Source: an uncultured Bacteroidota bacterium | GTDB lineage: Bacteria; Bacteroidota; Bacteroidia; Bacteroidales; CG2-30-32-10 | Assembly (NCBI GenBank): GCA_903889915.1 | Contig: CAISZK010000056.1 | Coordinates: 1-33,311 of the forward strand | DNA length: 33,311 bases | Reading direction: 5' to 3' | Shown: positions 15,764 to 24,332 of the stretch, piece after piece | Layout of the letters: each line of letters opens with the position of its first letter | Position numbering within the stretch: the first letter of the stretch is position 1 | Program-made: the position numbers and the translations under genes | Notes under the pieces: generated by a model | What the model was told of the DNA's origin: nothing | Database searches by the model: none | The model's input: the letters and a program-made list of their open reading frames with translations, nothing else

Positions 15764-17005
15764 ATGAGAACGATCACAGAATTACTGAATCTTTACGAAG
15801 ATTTTTTTGGCAAACTTAATGCTAAACTTACCACCGACCCTAAAGATCCCGTTGTAAGGTCGGAAAAATTTGAAAACCCTACAGACGCTGAAATTGACGC
15901 TTTTGCCCGGGAGTTTGATGCTTATATTCCTGACGATATCCGTTTGTTTTGGAAATCGCTGAAACGTGTTCACGAAGCCCTGGTTTATGATGAAACTGAA
16001 TGGGTGGCAGGAAGAGATTTCATTTCTATGAAATACATTGTGCGCGACACGCCACAGTTGCGCAATCTTGCTAAAAATTATCCTGATGATGACCCTATTA
16101 AAAAACTTCACGAAAAGGGTGTTCAATTGACTTACGAAGAGCCGGTATTTCTTTTTGATGCGGACATAAAAACCAAAACGGGGAACATTCACCAGTTGCT
16201 CTGGGATGGTGAACCAATACCAGATGCCATTGCTCCGGATTTTACAACATTCTTTGAGCACTGGCTGGCGGCAGGTTGTTTCTTCAATGGTGATTTCAAT
16301 ACTTATCGGGAAATAGTGAAAGACATTGTTCCCGTTCATATTCCTGAGAAGGATAATTTGTGGCTGCAATTTTACAATAAGCAATATAAATCGGTTGATG
16401 AAGAAGCACAGAAGGCTGCAGAGGAAAGGGAAGCCGAGAATAATGCCGCTTACGAACAAGGCAGGGAAGGTATTGCATTATGGCGCGATGGTGAAGAAAA
16501 AGAAGCTGCAAAGCTGTTTGAAAAAGTAATTGAATTTGGTCTGAAGGATGGTGATGAGTATCTTGTTACCGAAACGATATGTAATTATTCATTGCTGTGC
16601 GGAGAAGCCGGTCGTCCTGATGAGAGTATGCAGGTGTTGAGTAACTTTTTTAAAGAACATGAGGAAATTGCATACAAAAACCCGCGTCCATTGAGCCTTT
16701 ACGGTCAGTATCATTATGAAAGAGGCAAGCTGGATGAGGCTTATGAACTATGCAAAAAGGCCATTGAAAAAGGTCCGATGTTCGGATTGGGTTATTATAC
16801 ACTTGCCTGTGCATGCATTCGTTTGAAGAAATTTGATGAAGCGCTTGAAAATGTTATAAAAGCTGCAAAGTTTGACAAGGATCTGATTGAAGAATTAGCG
16901 GCGGATAGTGATTTTGAAGCAATCAAAGACAGAAGTGAATTTAAGAAGGCTTTGGGGTTGGGAAAGGGGGAGATGGAATTTTATCTCCTATATTTTCATT
17001 TGTAA
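15764..17005 (+). CDS. SUKH (SMI1/KNR4)-like domain fused to TPR repeats
   Basis: 413 residues, cytoplasmic, with no signal peptide. Residues about 40-175 look like a SUKH/SMI1-KNR4 domain: a helix EIDAFAREFDAYIPDDIR followed by FWKSLKRV, and later PVFLFDADIKTKTG, then a strand-loop IHQLLWDGEPIPDAIAPDF and the helix TTFFEHWLAAGCFF, the usual final element. A charged linker (about 208-228, EEAQKAAEEREAE) leads to TPR-like helix pairs at about 230-262, 272-300, 310-342 and 343-372. The C-terminal DSDFEAIKDRSEFKKAL is typical of TPR proteins. SUKH proteins include many immunity proteins of contact-dependent and polymorphic toxin systems but also other roles; no toxin gene is adjacent here, so I do not assign one. 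The extreme C-terminus (EMEFYLLYFHL) is non-conserved. Confidence 0.72.
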   Translation: MRTITELLNLYEDFFGKLNAKLTTDPKDPVVRSEKFENPTDAEIDAFAREFDAYIPDDIRLFWKSLKRVHEALVYDETEWVAGRDFISMKYIVRDTPQLRNLAKNYPDDDPIKKLHEKGVQLTYEEPVFLFDADIKTKTGNIHQLLWDGEPIPDAIAPDFTTFFEHWLAAGCFFNGDFNTYREIVKDIVPVHIPEKDNLWLQFYNKQYKSVDEEAQKAAEEREAENNAAYEQGREGIALWRDGEEKEAAKLFEKVIEFGLKDGDEYLVTETICNYSLLCGEAGRPDESMQVLSNFFKEHEEIAYKNPRPLSLYGQYHYERGKLDEAYELCKKAIEKGPMFGLGYYTLACACIRLKKFDEALENVIKAAKFDKDLIEELAADSDFEAIKDRSEFKKALGLGKGEMEFYLLYFHL

Positions 17006-17081
17006 AAACGAGAAGAACCCACAATTTGCAATGGCATATTTATTGAATTTCAAATTGAATACAAATTTTAAAACATAAACA

Positions 17082-17675
17082 ATGAGAGGAAAAATTTTTT
17101 TAATTTTTGGGTTGATTTTATTTACAACCTCACTGAGCATTGCTCAAAAAGACAGTTCATATACTGACAACAGGGATGGTAAGATATACAAAACCGTTAA
17201 AATTGGCACACAGACATGGATGGCTGAAAACCTGAATTATCAAACAACCGACAGTTGGTGTTACAATGATAGTACTGCAAATTGTACCAAATACGGAAGA
17301 TTATACACATGGAAGGCAGCACTAAAAGCATGCCCCTCAGGCTGGCATTTGCCTTCGGATACTGAATGGGCAGTACTTTCAAATAATTCAGGAGGTAAAT
17401 TTATTTCAGGAGGTAATTTGAAGTCCGTTTCGAGCTGGGCAAAACCAAACACCGACGCCACCAACAGCAGCGGATTTTCGTCTCTTGCAGGCGGTTTCCG
17501 TAGTGGTGATGGAAAATACGGCGATGTCGGATACCAGGGCTGCTGGTGGAGCTCTGCTGAAATTGATACCAATTATGCCTGGTATAGGGTGATGACCAAT
17601 GAATCAAGCTATTTACTCAAATACAATCTATTCAGTAAAAGTTTTGGTGTTTCAGTTCGTTGTATCAAAGATTAA
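17082..17675 (+). CDS. secreted FISUMP-domain (C-type-lectin-like) protein
   Basis: 197 residues. The N-terminus MRGKIFLIFGLILFTTSLSIA is a signal peptide, with likely cleavage just before QKDSS. The mature part is a textbook Fibrobacter succinogenes major paralogous domain (FISUMP): DNRDGKIYKTVKIGTQTWMA, ENLNY, YGRLYTWKAALKACPSGWHL, PSDTEW, GFSSLAGGFRSGDGKY, GCWWSSAE and SVRCIKD at the end. Such domains have a lectin-like fold and are found as single or repeated units in exported proteins of Bacteroidota and Fibrobacter; binding partners are mostly unknown. There is no lipobox cysteine and no T9SS tail, so it is probably periplasmic or released. It begins 76 nt after the SUKH-TPR gene, with no identifiable promoter between. 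Confidence 0.88.
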   Translation: MRGKIFLIFGLILFTTSLSIAQKDSSYTDNRDGKIYKTVKIGTQTWMAENLNYQTTDSWCYNDSTANCTKYGRLYTWKAALKACPSGWHLPSDTEWAVLSNNSGGKFISGGNLKSVSSWAKPNTDATNSSGFSSLAGGFRSGDGKYGDVGYQGCWWSSAEIDTNYAWYRVMTNESSYLLKYNLFSKSFGVSVRCIKD

Positions 17676-17777
17676 TCGGCTATTCGTGATAGCACATTAT
17701 AAAATACCAACGAAATGAAAGTGGTAAAGTTGTTATGATTGAGAAAACTATTGAAATTTTCTGTTAGGTAACCGATA

Positions 17778-18692
17778 ATGAAAAATATGACGACCTTAAA
17801 GATCCAATATATTGATTACGAATCCGGAGAGTTTATTAATAAGCATTCGGTAGATTATGATTCTTTTATCAACATATTCAGGCATGAAGCAAATGATAAA
17901 CACTACTCTAAATATTCATGGACAATAGGTCATATCAAAATTAAATATTACCTCTCCACAGATGATACTTACTTTCTGCTTATTGAGCATAATGCAAAAA
18001 ACGGTTACAGAGTTACCTTCTGCTCAAAGGATGACAAATGCTGTCTCAGCAACAACTTTTATTCTAATAGCATAGATGAACTTTGCAAGGAATTTTTTGA
18101 TAAGAATTTTTCGATCTTAAAAAGCAAATTGGGATTTTCGGAAGAAGGTTATCACGGTGTTGTAAAGAGTTTTAAAGAACTTAAATTTACTTACTCATTA
18201 AAATACCCTGCCATTTTTTTACTGTCTTTCATTTTTTATGTAGGTTGGTGGCTGTTAACTATTCTTTTTTTGATAGTCCATTTTTATATTCCCTTTGCGA
18301 TATTTGCAACCGGATTAATAATTTTGATGGGATACCATGTCAGACTGCATTACAGATATTACGTAGAATCAAAGAATAAAACCATTACAATAAGTTCAGG
18401 TCATGAGGAAATTAAAATTACCATTGGTGATGCTGAATATAATTTTTTAAAGTCAGATATTTTGAACGTTAAATTCGTGGGTTACGGTGGACGGCACCCA
18501 TACGCACCTTATGAATATACTCAGCTTGAACTAAGGGATGGCAGTATCGTCAATATTTCAAGCATGCTTATTTCAACATTTAAAATGGAAGACAAAATGA
18601 AGAATGTCAAACATGAAAACGTACATGCTGGTTATGCTTACATTAAGCCAAAGACGAATTTTGCTACTGAGGAATTTAAATTGGTTCAATAG
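17778..18692 (+). CDS. uncharacterised two-TM protein with a possible PH-like C-terminal domain
   Basis: 304 residues; no family recognised with certainty. Residues 1-135 form a soluble, Tyr/Phe/Lys-rich domain. Two closely spaced hydrophobic segments follow (about 143-165, YPAIFLLSFIFYVGWW..., and 168-190) forming a membrane hairpin. After the membrane come beta strands with KTITISSGHEEIKITIGD and YTQLELRDGSIVNISSMLIS, a pattern seen in bacterial PH-like domains that monitor membrane proteins; this is an inference from strand rhythm only. The start could be the ATG at 17778 or at 17787 (MTTLKIQ); the sequence does not decide. It is the last + strand gene before the convergent glycan operon. 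Confidence 0.62.
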   Translation: MKNMTTLKIQYIDYESGEFINKHSVDYDSFINIFRHEANDKHYSKYSWTIGHIKIKYYLSTDDTYFLLIEHNAKNGYRVTFCSKDDKCCLSNNFYSNSIDELCKEFFDKNFSILKSKLGFSEEGYHGVVKSFKELKFTYSLKYPAIFLLSFIFYVGWWLLTILFLIVHFYIPFAIFATGLIILMGYHVRLHYRYYVESKNKTITISSGHEEIKITIGDAEYNFLKSDILNVKFVGYGGRHPYAPYEYTQLELRDGSIVNISSMLISTFKMEDKMKNVKHENVHAGYAYIKPKTNFATEEFKLVQ

Positions 18693-19166
18693 CTTATGAT
18701 ATGTGGGATAGAGTGGGGTGGGGAGAGTTTTCGGATGGCCTCGCGTTGGGGAACGCGCGCCAACAAAGACAAAACATTGGTTGGACGACAGCTTTAAGAA
18801 AAAACATGGGCATGACCAAAACAATACAAAAAGTAGCTAAATACTAAGCTTACAAGTCACGTAGCGCCAATACAATCGTAGTTCTTTGTGTGTGAAAATA
18901 TAGATCGGGTATTTAACCAGAAACTTTAAACATTGTTTTGGAGATAAGTTCAAGATTAATTGGTTGGATTTTATATGTAGAAATAACCACAACAATTAGT
19001 TCCTTGATAGATACAACTTTAAATGCTTTTCCGGATAACTCACAATAAGATTAATATTCAATCATCCATGAGGGTCACTAAAAATCCTGTAGAATCTGAT
19101 CATATATAAAATCAAGTATTTGTAATAAAATTCTGATAGCTAAAATTGGGACTAAAATCGAAATGA
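18693..19166. other. convergent intergenic region
   Basis: 474 bp between the ends of two convergent transcripts. Apart from the GCGTTGGGG/GCGCGCC element at 18743-18764 I see no gene, clear U-tract terminator or other structure; the remainder is AT-rich. Confidence 0.6.
18743..18764. repeat. distant copy of the GCGTTGGGG...GCGCGCCAAC element
   Basis: GCGTT (18743) and AACGC (18752) can form a short hairpin; GTTGG (18745) and CCAAC (18760) form an alternative one. The words match those in 13904-14018, about 4.8 kb away, marking a dispersed family. Confidence 0.5.
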
Positions 19167-20084
19167 TTAGTCATTCAATTTTTTCTTTAGTTTTGAAAAT
19201 GGCTTCAATAAAAAAGCTCCAAACTTATATGAGTATGAGTTAATGATACGTTCATAGTTTTCTTTGTTTCTCTGATTTTCAGCAACTATTTTGTCAACAG
19301 AGTCAATAATACCTTGCATTAATAATGTTTTCTGCTCAAAAAGTAAATTATTGACTTTTTCATCAAATTTTCCGATAAGCACATTTAATATATTTATCCA
19401 TTTTAATTGCATATCAATTAAGGATTTATGTCCCCACAATCCACTTTTTGTGACTCTATATACTCCCATTTCAACAGGAAAATATTTTATCTTTCCAAAT
19501 TGGGCATTTAGCAAATGTAGAACATAATCACCAACTGGCAAATTTTTGCCCCAACTAGGAAATTCATTTATTAAACCATTTCTAAAAACACAGGACGCCG
19601 TATATATATAATTGCCCAATGCAAGATCTTCTATTGTAGTTATTTCTTTCTGGTCGGGCGAATTTGATAAATGCTCTTTTCTGTCATCATCATAAATTAT
19701 TTTCATATTATGATGAGAAATAACAAAATCCTCATTTGCTTCTAAAAAATCCACTTGTTTTTGCAGTTTATATGGATCTGTCCAGTAATCATCGCCTTCA
19801 CAGAGAGCAATGTGTTTTCCACGGGCCATGGGAAAAAGTATATTGATCAATGTGTTTTGTTTTTGGAATTGGTTCTCTGTTTGATAAACACAACGAAATA
19901 AGCCAGGGTATTTTGCTTCATAGACTTTTACAATTTGTGCTGTATTATCAGTAGAAGCATCCTCGTGTACAAGAATTTCAAAAAGGAATGTTGTTTTTTG
20001 CATCACAAACCCATCTAAACATTGACGAATAAAATTTTCGTGATTGTATGTCATGCAACAAATACTTAGCAATGGAATTGACAT
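19167..20084 (-). CDS. family 2 glycosyltransferase
   Basis: 305 residues with a GT-A fold. It starts MSIPLLSICCMTYNHENFIR, the classic GT2 opening. HEDASTDNT (about 40-48) is the nucleotide-binding loop, and CEGDDYWTDPYKL (about 95-107) carries the DXD-like metal/nucleotide motif and the WTDP loop common in LPS and capsule transferases. The C-terminal ~90 residues are helical and basic (KLKKKLND at the end), suiting membrane association. It presumably adds one sugar of the glycan made by this operon; the donor cannot be inferred. It is the last gene of the operon and is separated from the propeller gene by a ~700-bp decayed stretch, so it may be translated from a separate transcript. Confidence 0.9.
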   Translation of the reverse strand: MSIPLLSICCMTYNHENFIRQCLDGFVMQKTTFLFEILVHEDASTDNTAQIVKVYEAKYPGLFRCVYQTENQFQKQNTLINILFPMARGKHIALCEGDDYWTDPYKLQKQVDFLEANEDFVISHHNMKIIYDDDRKEHLSNSPDQKEITTIEDLALGNYIYTASCVFRNGLINEFPSWGKNLPVGDYVLHLLNAQFGKIKYFPVEMGVYRVTKSGLWGHKSLIDMQLKWINILNVLIGKFDEKVNNLLFEQKTLLMQGIIDSVDKIVAENQRNKENYERIINSYSYKFGAFLLKPFSKLKKKLND

Positions 20085-20105
20085 ATTATTTAAAATTAAT
20101 TTATT

Positions 20106-20593
20106 TTAATTTATTACACAACTTGATGACATCAAAATATTTGGAATAAAATGAACTTTTTGATTTGGATGTATTTCGCTGACAACAAGTGTTTTGTTTG
20201 GTGATAATTCATAATTATAATAATCAAATCCAACAGTACCTCGTTGAGTAATTCTCTCCCATATAAAAGGAAGATATTTTATTACAACCTTATGAGTTCC
20301 GGTAACCACAAAAAAAGGTGAAGATTATCTTTTTAAAAGCATTCTAATTCTTCTACAACATCCATTTTCGGGACGAATGTTAGTTTTTAAATTCCAGTTT
20401 ATTAATTTATCGTGAGAAATGTTCATGTTATTTTGCATATTCATCTTGTTCAATTTTCATTTCAATATCATTGTCAATGGTCCTCGAAGATAATCAGATC
20501 CTTGAACTTGGGTTAAAGTTTCAGCTTTAAATATTTTTATAGGCTTGGCAAATAAAAAAATGATGCTCCTTTATAAACGCCAATTTCTTTCAT
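20106..20593 (-). pseudogene. decayed coding sequence in the operon gap (frameshifted pieces)
   Basis: The ~717-bp gap between the GT2 and propeller genes contains successive minus-strand fragments with protein-like composition in shifting frames: MKEIGVYKGASFFYLPSL (20537-20593); a piece from IKIFKAETLTQVQGSDYL to TMILK (20457-20540); a piece containing INWNLKTNIRPENGCCRR (20325-20444); and a 67-codon piece with HKVVIKYLPFIWERITQRG (20106-20309). Each ends in a stop and overlaps or abuts the next. This pattern fits one former gene broken by several indels. I cannot name its family with confidence. The alternative is chance ORFs in AT-rich DNA. Confidence 0.45.
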
Positions 20594-20801
20594 GTGACCA
20601 ATAATTATTTAAATTCTTTTACATAACTCATAATAACTCGTAATACGCCTATATGCCCAAAATAACTTGTAAAGTGCTCCTTCTATATAGCTAACGGAAT
20701 ATTTTTATCTAATTAGTTTAAATATTTACCGAAAGTTTTCTGCTATTATCAAACTTAAAATACTCGAATTTTCCAGTGTGATGTGCCATTTTTCAAAAAT
20801 A

Positions 20802-21758
20802 TTAACTTTTTTCATTTAATTCTAATTCAGCATATCCAAATCCTGATTGTCCAAATCCATTTCCATTATAGAACATATACAATTTGTCTTTATAATGAAA
20901 CACATTGGGATAACAAATCATTTCAGAATCCCAACCTTCTTGTGACAAATCAATTCCAACATTTTTATCATTTCGCTTCCATTTAACACCATCGTTTGAG
21001 AAAGCAAATCCAATTCTATAGGAACTGTCTAATTGATTTCGGTAATTTGTATTTTTCCTGACAGAATACCACATATAATAAGTGCTATTAATTTTCATTA
21101 CTGAAGGTCTTACAATTCCTCCTTCATCTTCATTAAAATCAATACAAATTTGATTTTGGGGATTCCAATGAATTGCATCTCGTGATTCAGCATAGGCAAT
21201 TCTATAAAAAGGTTCAGCATCTCCATTTATTAATTCCCATTTTGTAAAAGAGGCATACCACATTTTATAAATTCCATCTTCAAAAATTATATATGGAGTC
21301 GCACATCCACAAGGGTCAAATATTGATCTGTCCATTATTGGTCCACTTGATTTTTTTTTAAAATTTTGACAAAATTTATCCCCAATTGCAAGACCAATTG
21401 CAATCCGGTATCTTGCAGTTGTTCCTATATTATATCCATTATAATAAAAGTAATATCGATTCTTTACTGGTAAAATGAATGATGAAGTCATTCCCATGTC
21501 ATCATGAGTTCCTAATTTTCCTAAAATTAATATCGGCTCAGGATTCACAAAAAATATTTCCTGTGGATTATCTGGGTTTACATCAATATAAGAAATTCGA
21601 CTTCTCTGATCAGAATCCCTACTAGTATAAAAAATTCTCAATGTATTTTTATTTATTAAGAAGGGTGTAGGCAAAGTAGAGTGTGTTTGAGACCATTCAA
21701 AAAATTTATTCCTTTCAAATATCTTCCCTTTCTTTTTCCAAATAAATTTCGTTTTCAT
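20802..21758 (-). CDS. GH43/GH32-like five-bladed beta-propeller protein
   Basis: 318 residues, with no signal peptide (MKTKFIWKKKGKIF), so cytoplasmic. The blade-like pattern repeats: FYTSRDSDQRSRISYIDV, then GTHDDMGMTSS (about 83-93), YYFYYNGYN, MWYASF, RIAYAESRDAIHW, YYMWYSVRKN, RIGFAFSNDGVKW and LYMFYNGNGFG. This matches the propeller superfamily of GH43/GH32/GH68 and of proteins often embedded in LPS or capsule clusters. Intracellular versions in biosynthetic loci are poorly understood and may trim or transfer rather than digest. A candidate acid is the DD in GTHDDMG; I cannot assign the full catalytic triad. It lies 27 nt after the methyltransferase gene within the operon. Confidence 0.72.
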   Translation of the reverse strand: MKTKFIWKKKGKIFERNKFFEWSQTHSTLPTPFLINKNTLRIFYTSRDSDQRSRISYIDVNPDNPQEIFFVNPEPILILGKLGTHDDMGMTSSFILPVKNRYYFYYNGYNIGTTARYRIAIGLAIGDKFCQNFKKKSSGPIMDRSIFDPCGCATPYIIFEDGIYKMWYASFTKWELINGDAEPFYRIAYAESRDAIHWNPQNQICIDFNEDEGGIVRPSVMKINSTYYMWYSVRKNTNYRNQLDSSYRIGFAFSNDGVKWKRNDKNVGIDLSQEGWDSEMICYPNVFHYKDKLYMFYNGNGFGQSGFGYAELELNEKS

Positions 21759-21785
21759 CGCACATGTAATTGTATGTTATTTAAT

Positions 21786-22796
21786 TTATTTTAAAATAAT
21801 TTCAGCTTCTCGTTTGATTAACATGTCTAACCATTGATGCATAGAAACACCTAATTTTTCGCGAGCTGCTTGTGCTAACCTCTTTGTTTCTGGCGTAACA
21901 CACTCTAAAACACCATAATATCTCGTCCAATGTGTTCCACCTCTTTCACTAGGAATTGGGATATGATAATTTGCAACAGGTTCTCCATTCCCAACAGTAA
22001 ATTCCAATATAAAGAAAGCTCCTAATAATATCCATTCAATTTTAATATCTCTAGCTTCAACCGGTATACAATCAAAAGGAATATTATATTGTAACAATGG
22101 GTTTGAATTCATCATGATTTTACCCATCTCAGTTTCTCTTAGCCATGGAGCCATGCTTTCATCACCAACAACAATCTTTCCTCCTGGCTTAACAACTCTA
22201 GTAATTTCTTTAAAAAATCTTTTTTGATCTGAAAATGTATTTACCCCACCAAAATGTAATGCTGCATCAAAAGTATTATCTGCAAAAGGTAAATACATTG
22301 CGCTAGCCACTGAGTATTCAATGGTTGTTGATTTTTCGTATTTACTTAACCTTTCAATTGCTTTTTTTAAGAATGCTAAAGATAGCTCTTGGACATAAAA
22401 ATGTGCAGATTTTCCAAGTCTTTTTGCAATATGCTCTGATCCTCTTCCATCTCCAGCACCCACTTCTAAAACACTTGAATTTTCCTTTAAATTCAATTTT
22501 TCAGTCATTTTTTCTCTCTCATCGAACTGAGATGAATAGAAGGTTTGGAAAGGAATGTCTGCATATTTATCATATTCATCAGCTAGTTTGTCGTAATTAG
22601 CTCTTGTAGTTTCGTCAATCTGAGCTAATTCTTTGGGATAAGTAAAATCAGGAATTCCATTATTTATTTTATAAATTTCTTTTTCATCATTACCTATAAA
22701 TTTACCTCTTATTATTTTATCCTGACTTTTATGAGTTATTTCTAATTTTAATTTATTTCTGTTAAAAGGACTCTTGTATAGATTATTTTTTTTCAT
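21786..22796 (-). CDS. SAM-dependent methyltransferase with Trm112-like N-terminus
   Basis: 336 residues. The first ~55 residues (LYKSPFNRNKLKLEI, then IIRGKFI, EIYKINNGIPDF) resemble the Trm112-like domain that precedes many polysaccharide-locus methyltransferases, but the zinc cysteines are absent. The Rossmann methyltransferase core follows: VLEVGAGDGRGSEHIAKRL (motif I, about 109-127), the acidic-loop region, FDAALHFGGVNTFSD (motif IV) and VVKPGGKIVVGDES. The C-terminal ~100 residues are specific to this subgroup. It probably methylates a sugar or a small carrier-bound substrate in the cytoplasm; the substrate is unknown. The start codon overlaps the stop of the GNAT gene as ATGA, showing translational coupling. 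Confidence 0.82.
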   Translation of the reverse strand: MKKNNLYKSPFNRNKLKLEITHKSQDKIIRGKFIGNDEKEIYKINNGIPDFTYPKELAQIDETTRANYDKLADEYDKYADIPFQTFYSSQFDEREKMTEKLNLKENSSVLEVGAGDGRGSEHIAKRLGKSAHFYVQELSLAFLKKAIERLSKYEKSTTIEYSVASAMYLPFADNTFDAALHFGGVNTFSDQKRFFKEITRVVKPGGKIVVGDESMAPWLRETEMGKIMMNSNPLLQYNIPFDCIPVEARDIKIEWILLGAFFILEFTVGNGEPVANYHIPIPSERGGTHWTRYYGVLECVTPETKRLAQAAREKLGVSMHQWLDMLIKREAEIILK

Positions 22797-23335
22797 TTTT
22801 TTACTTTAATTAATTCATACCAAATTAAATCGTACCATTTATTGTTTTTAAAAAAAGCATCATGCTCGTGAGCATATTGTGTAAAATTAAGTTTGTTACA
22901 AATTCTTTTCGATTCAATATTTTCTGCTGCATGTGCAATAATTATTTTATGCAGGTTTAGATTTTGAAACCCAAAATTAATAATGCTTTTGCTTGCTTCG
23001 GTGGCATATCCTTTACCCTGAAATTGAGAACCGATCCAATATGATAATTCAGCACGATTAATGATCCAGGTTCTAACTTTTCTTCTCAAATCTATTAATG
23101 AAACAAGTCCAATTATTTTGTAATTCAGGCAAACACACCAATGGTACCCATTGTCATTCTGCTGAGCTAGTATTAATCTTTGTACCACTTCCTTGGTAGT
23201 TTCAATGTTTGTATGAGGTTCCCATGTCAAAAATTGAATAAGTTTTATATCAGACATTAAAACAAATAGCTCATCCACATCTGATAATATTGGAGTGCGT
23301 AATAAAAGTCTCTCTGTATTTATGTTAAAATCCAT
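22793..23335 (-). CDS. GNAT-family N-acetyltransferase (RimJ/RimL-like)
   Basis: 180 residues. It starts MDFNINTERLLLRTPILSD, the standard opening of RimJ/RimL-type acetyltransferases. AELSYWIGSQFQGKGYATEA (about 95-114) contains the acetyl-CoA pyrophosphate loop QGKGYA, and AENIESKRICNKLNF (about 137-151) is the conserved late motif. Within this operon its amine substrate may be an amino sugar or an aminoacyl group rather than a ribosomal protein, which would give an N-acetylaminoacyl end group; this is inference. It overlaps the downstream methyltransferase gene by 4 nt and starts 7 nt after the SDR stop. Confidence 0.85.
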   Translation of the reverse strand: MDFNINTERLLLRTPILSDVDELFVLMSDIKLIQFLTWEPHTNIETTKEVVQRLILAQQNDNGYHWCVCLNYKIIGLVSLIDLRRKVRTWIINRAELSYWIGSQFQGKGYATEASKSIINFGFQNLNLHKIIIAHAAENIESKRICNKLNFTQYAHEHDAFFKNNKWYDLIWYELIKVKK

Positions 23336-23342
23336 TTTATGC

Positions 23343-24092
23343 TTAAATTGTTAACCCTCCGTTTACATTAATTACTTCAGCATTTATAAAGTCGTTCTCA
23401 ATAGCAAAAAGCACTGTTTTAACAACTTCTTCAATAGTTCCTGTACGTCTCAGAGGAGTTTTATCTATCCATTGCGATAACATTTTTTCTTCCAGTGCAT
23501 CATGAGCTCCTGCGGTATCCATAAAACCAGGAGCAATGGCTACTGATCTTATTCCAAACCGTCCAAGTTCTTTAGCCCAAACTTTTGTCATTGCTTCCAC
23601 TGCTGCTTTTGATGCTGCATAGGCTGTTTGGCCAATATTTCCTCTGGCTGATATGGAACTGATATTTAAAATAATACCCTTATTGCGGTTCTTAATCATT
23701 TTATCGGCTACCGATCGGGTCATAAAAAAAACAGAATTTTGATTTACCTCAATTACCCTATTCCATAATTCGATAGAGTGCCTGGAATCAGGGCGGCTCA
23801 TTATATTCACCAATGGAGCATTCCTCATGATTCCGGCATTGTTAATTAAAACTTCCAAGCCATTAAATTTAGAAAATATTTCATTAACTGTCATTTCCAC
23901 CTGAGCATTGTCTGCAACATCACAAACCCATGTTTGAATGCCGGGACATTCTGTTTTTATTATTTCTAACACATCCGGGTTAATGTCAATTGCTGCTATT
24001 TTTGCTCCCTGCTTTGCAAATTGCAGGGCCATTGCCTTTCCAAAACCCGAACCTGCACCAGTAATAATTATTCTGGCATCTCTAATATCCAT
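23343..24092 (-). CDS. short-chain dehydrogenase/reductase (FabG-like)
   Basis: 249 residues, classical SDR. The glycine-rich NAD(P) loop is TGAGSGFG (11-18); Asp36 at the end of strand 2 suggests NAD(H) preference. NNAG is at 84-87, the catalytic Ser at about 145 (LNISSIS), and Tyr158-xxx-Lys162 in AYAASK. The C-terminal INVNGG is typical. It is directly adjacent to the acyl carrier protein gene (1-nt gap), so its substrate may be a carrier-bound acyl chain; alternatively it reduces a keto sugar or oxidises a hydroxy acid for the pathway. All residues needed for activity are present. There is no sign of truncation. Confidence 0.9.
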   Translation of the reverse strand: MDIRDARIIITGAGSGFGKAMALQFAKQGAKIAAIDINPDVLEIIKTECPGIQTWVCDVADNAQVEMTVNEIFSKFNGLEVLINNAGIMRNAPLVNIMSRPDSRHSIELWNRVIEVNQNSVFFMTRSVADKMIKNRNKGIILNISSISARGNIGQTAYAASKAAVEAMTKVWAKELGRFGIRSVAIAPGFMDTAGAHDALEEKMLSQWIDKTPLRRTGTIEEVVKTVLFAIENDFINAEVINVNGGLTI

Positions 24093-24093
24093 A

Positions 24094-24318
24094 TCAGGAA
24101 ATGTATTTTTTAACTGTTTCTCTTATCGCATCGAAAGTTATCATCTCAGCTATATCATCACCTGATAACTGTATGTTGAATTCATTTTCAATATTAACAA
24201 TTAAGTCCATGTGAGTAATGGAATCCCATTTCGCCACCTGATTCATTCCAAGATTTTTCAGGGATTCTTCTGCTGATAATTTAAAAGTTTTGCTAATTAT
24301 ATCATTAATTTTTTCCAT
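24094..24318 (-). CDS. discrete acyl/peptidyl carrier protein
   Basis: 74 residues from the ATG at 24318 (MEKINDIISKTFKLSAEES). A longer open frame upstream (to 24573) is a shadow of the acyltransferase gene. The KWDSITHMDLIVNIENEF segment carries the phosphopantetheine attachment serine (Ser33, DSxxHMDL) and the acidic recognition helix, followed by IAEMITFDAIRETVKKYI. Size and acidity match stand-alone ACP/PCP/DltC proteins. The protein needs activation by a phosphopantetheinyl transferase, which is not in the window. With the adenylation enzyme two genes upstream, it forms a likely two-part system that loads an amino or carboxylic acid as a thioester. It begins 14 nt after the acyltransferase stop. 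Confidence 0.9.
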   Translation of the reverse strand: MEKINDIISKTFKLSAEESLKNLGMNQVAKWDSITHMDLIVNIENEFNIQLSGDDIAEMITFDAIRETVKKYIS

Positions 24319-24332
24319 AATAAAAATTTTAT

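Noticed and set aside
20750-20757. CAAACTTA (minus-strand TAAGTTTG) as a promoter for the GT2 gene
   Set aside because: It matches the -7 consensus but lies about 670 nt upstream of the GT2 start, before the decayed region, and has no -33 box; chance matches are expected in AT-rich DNA.
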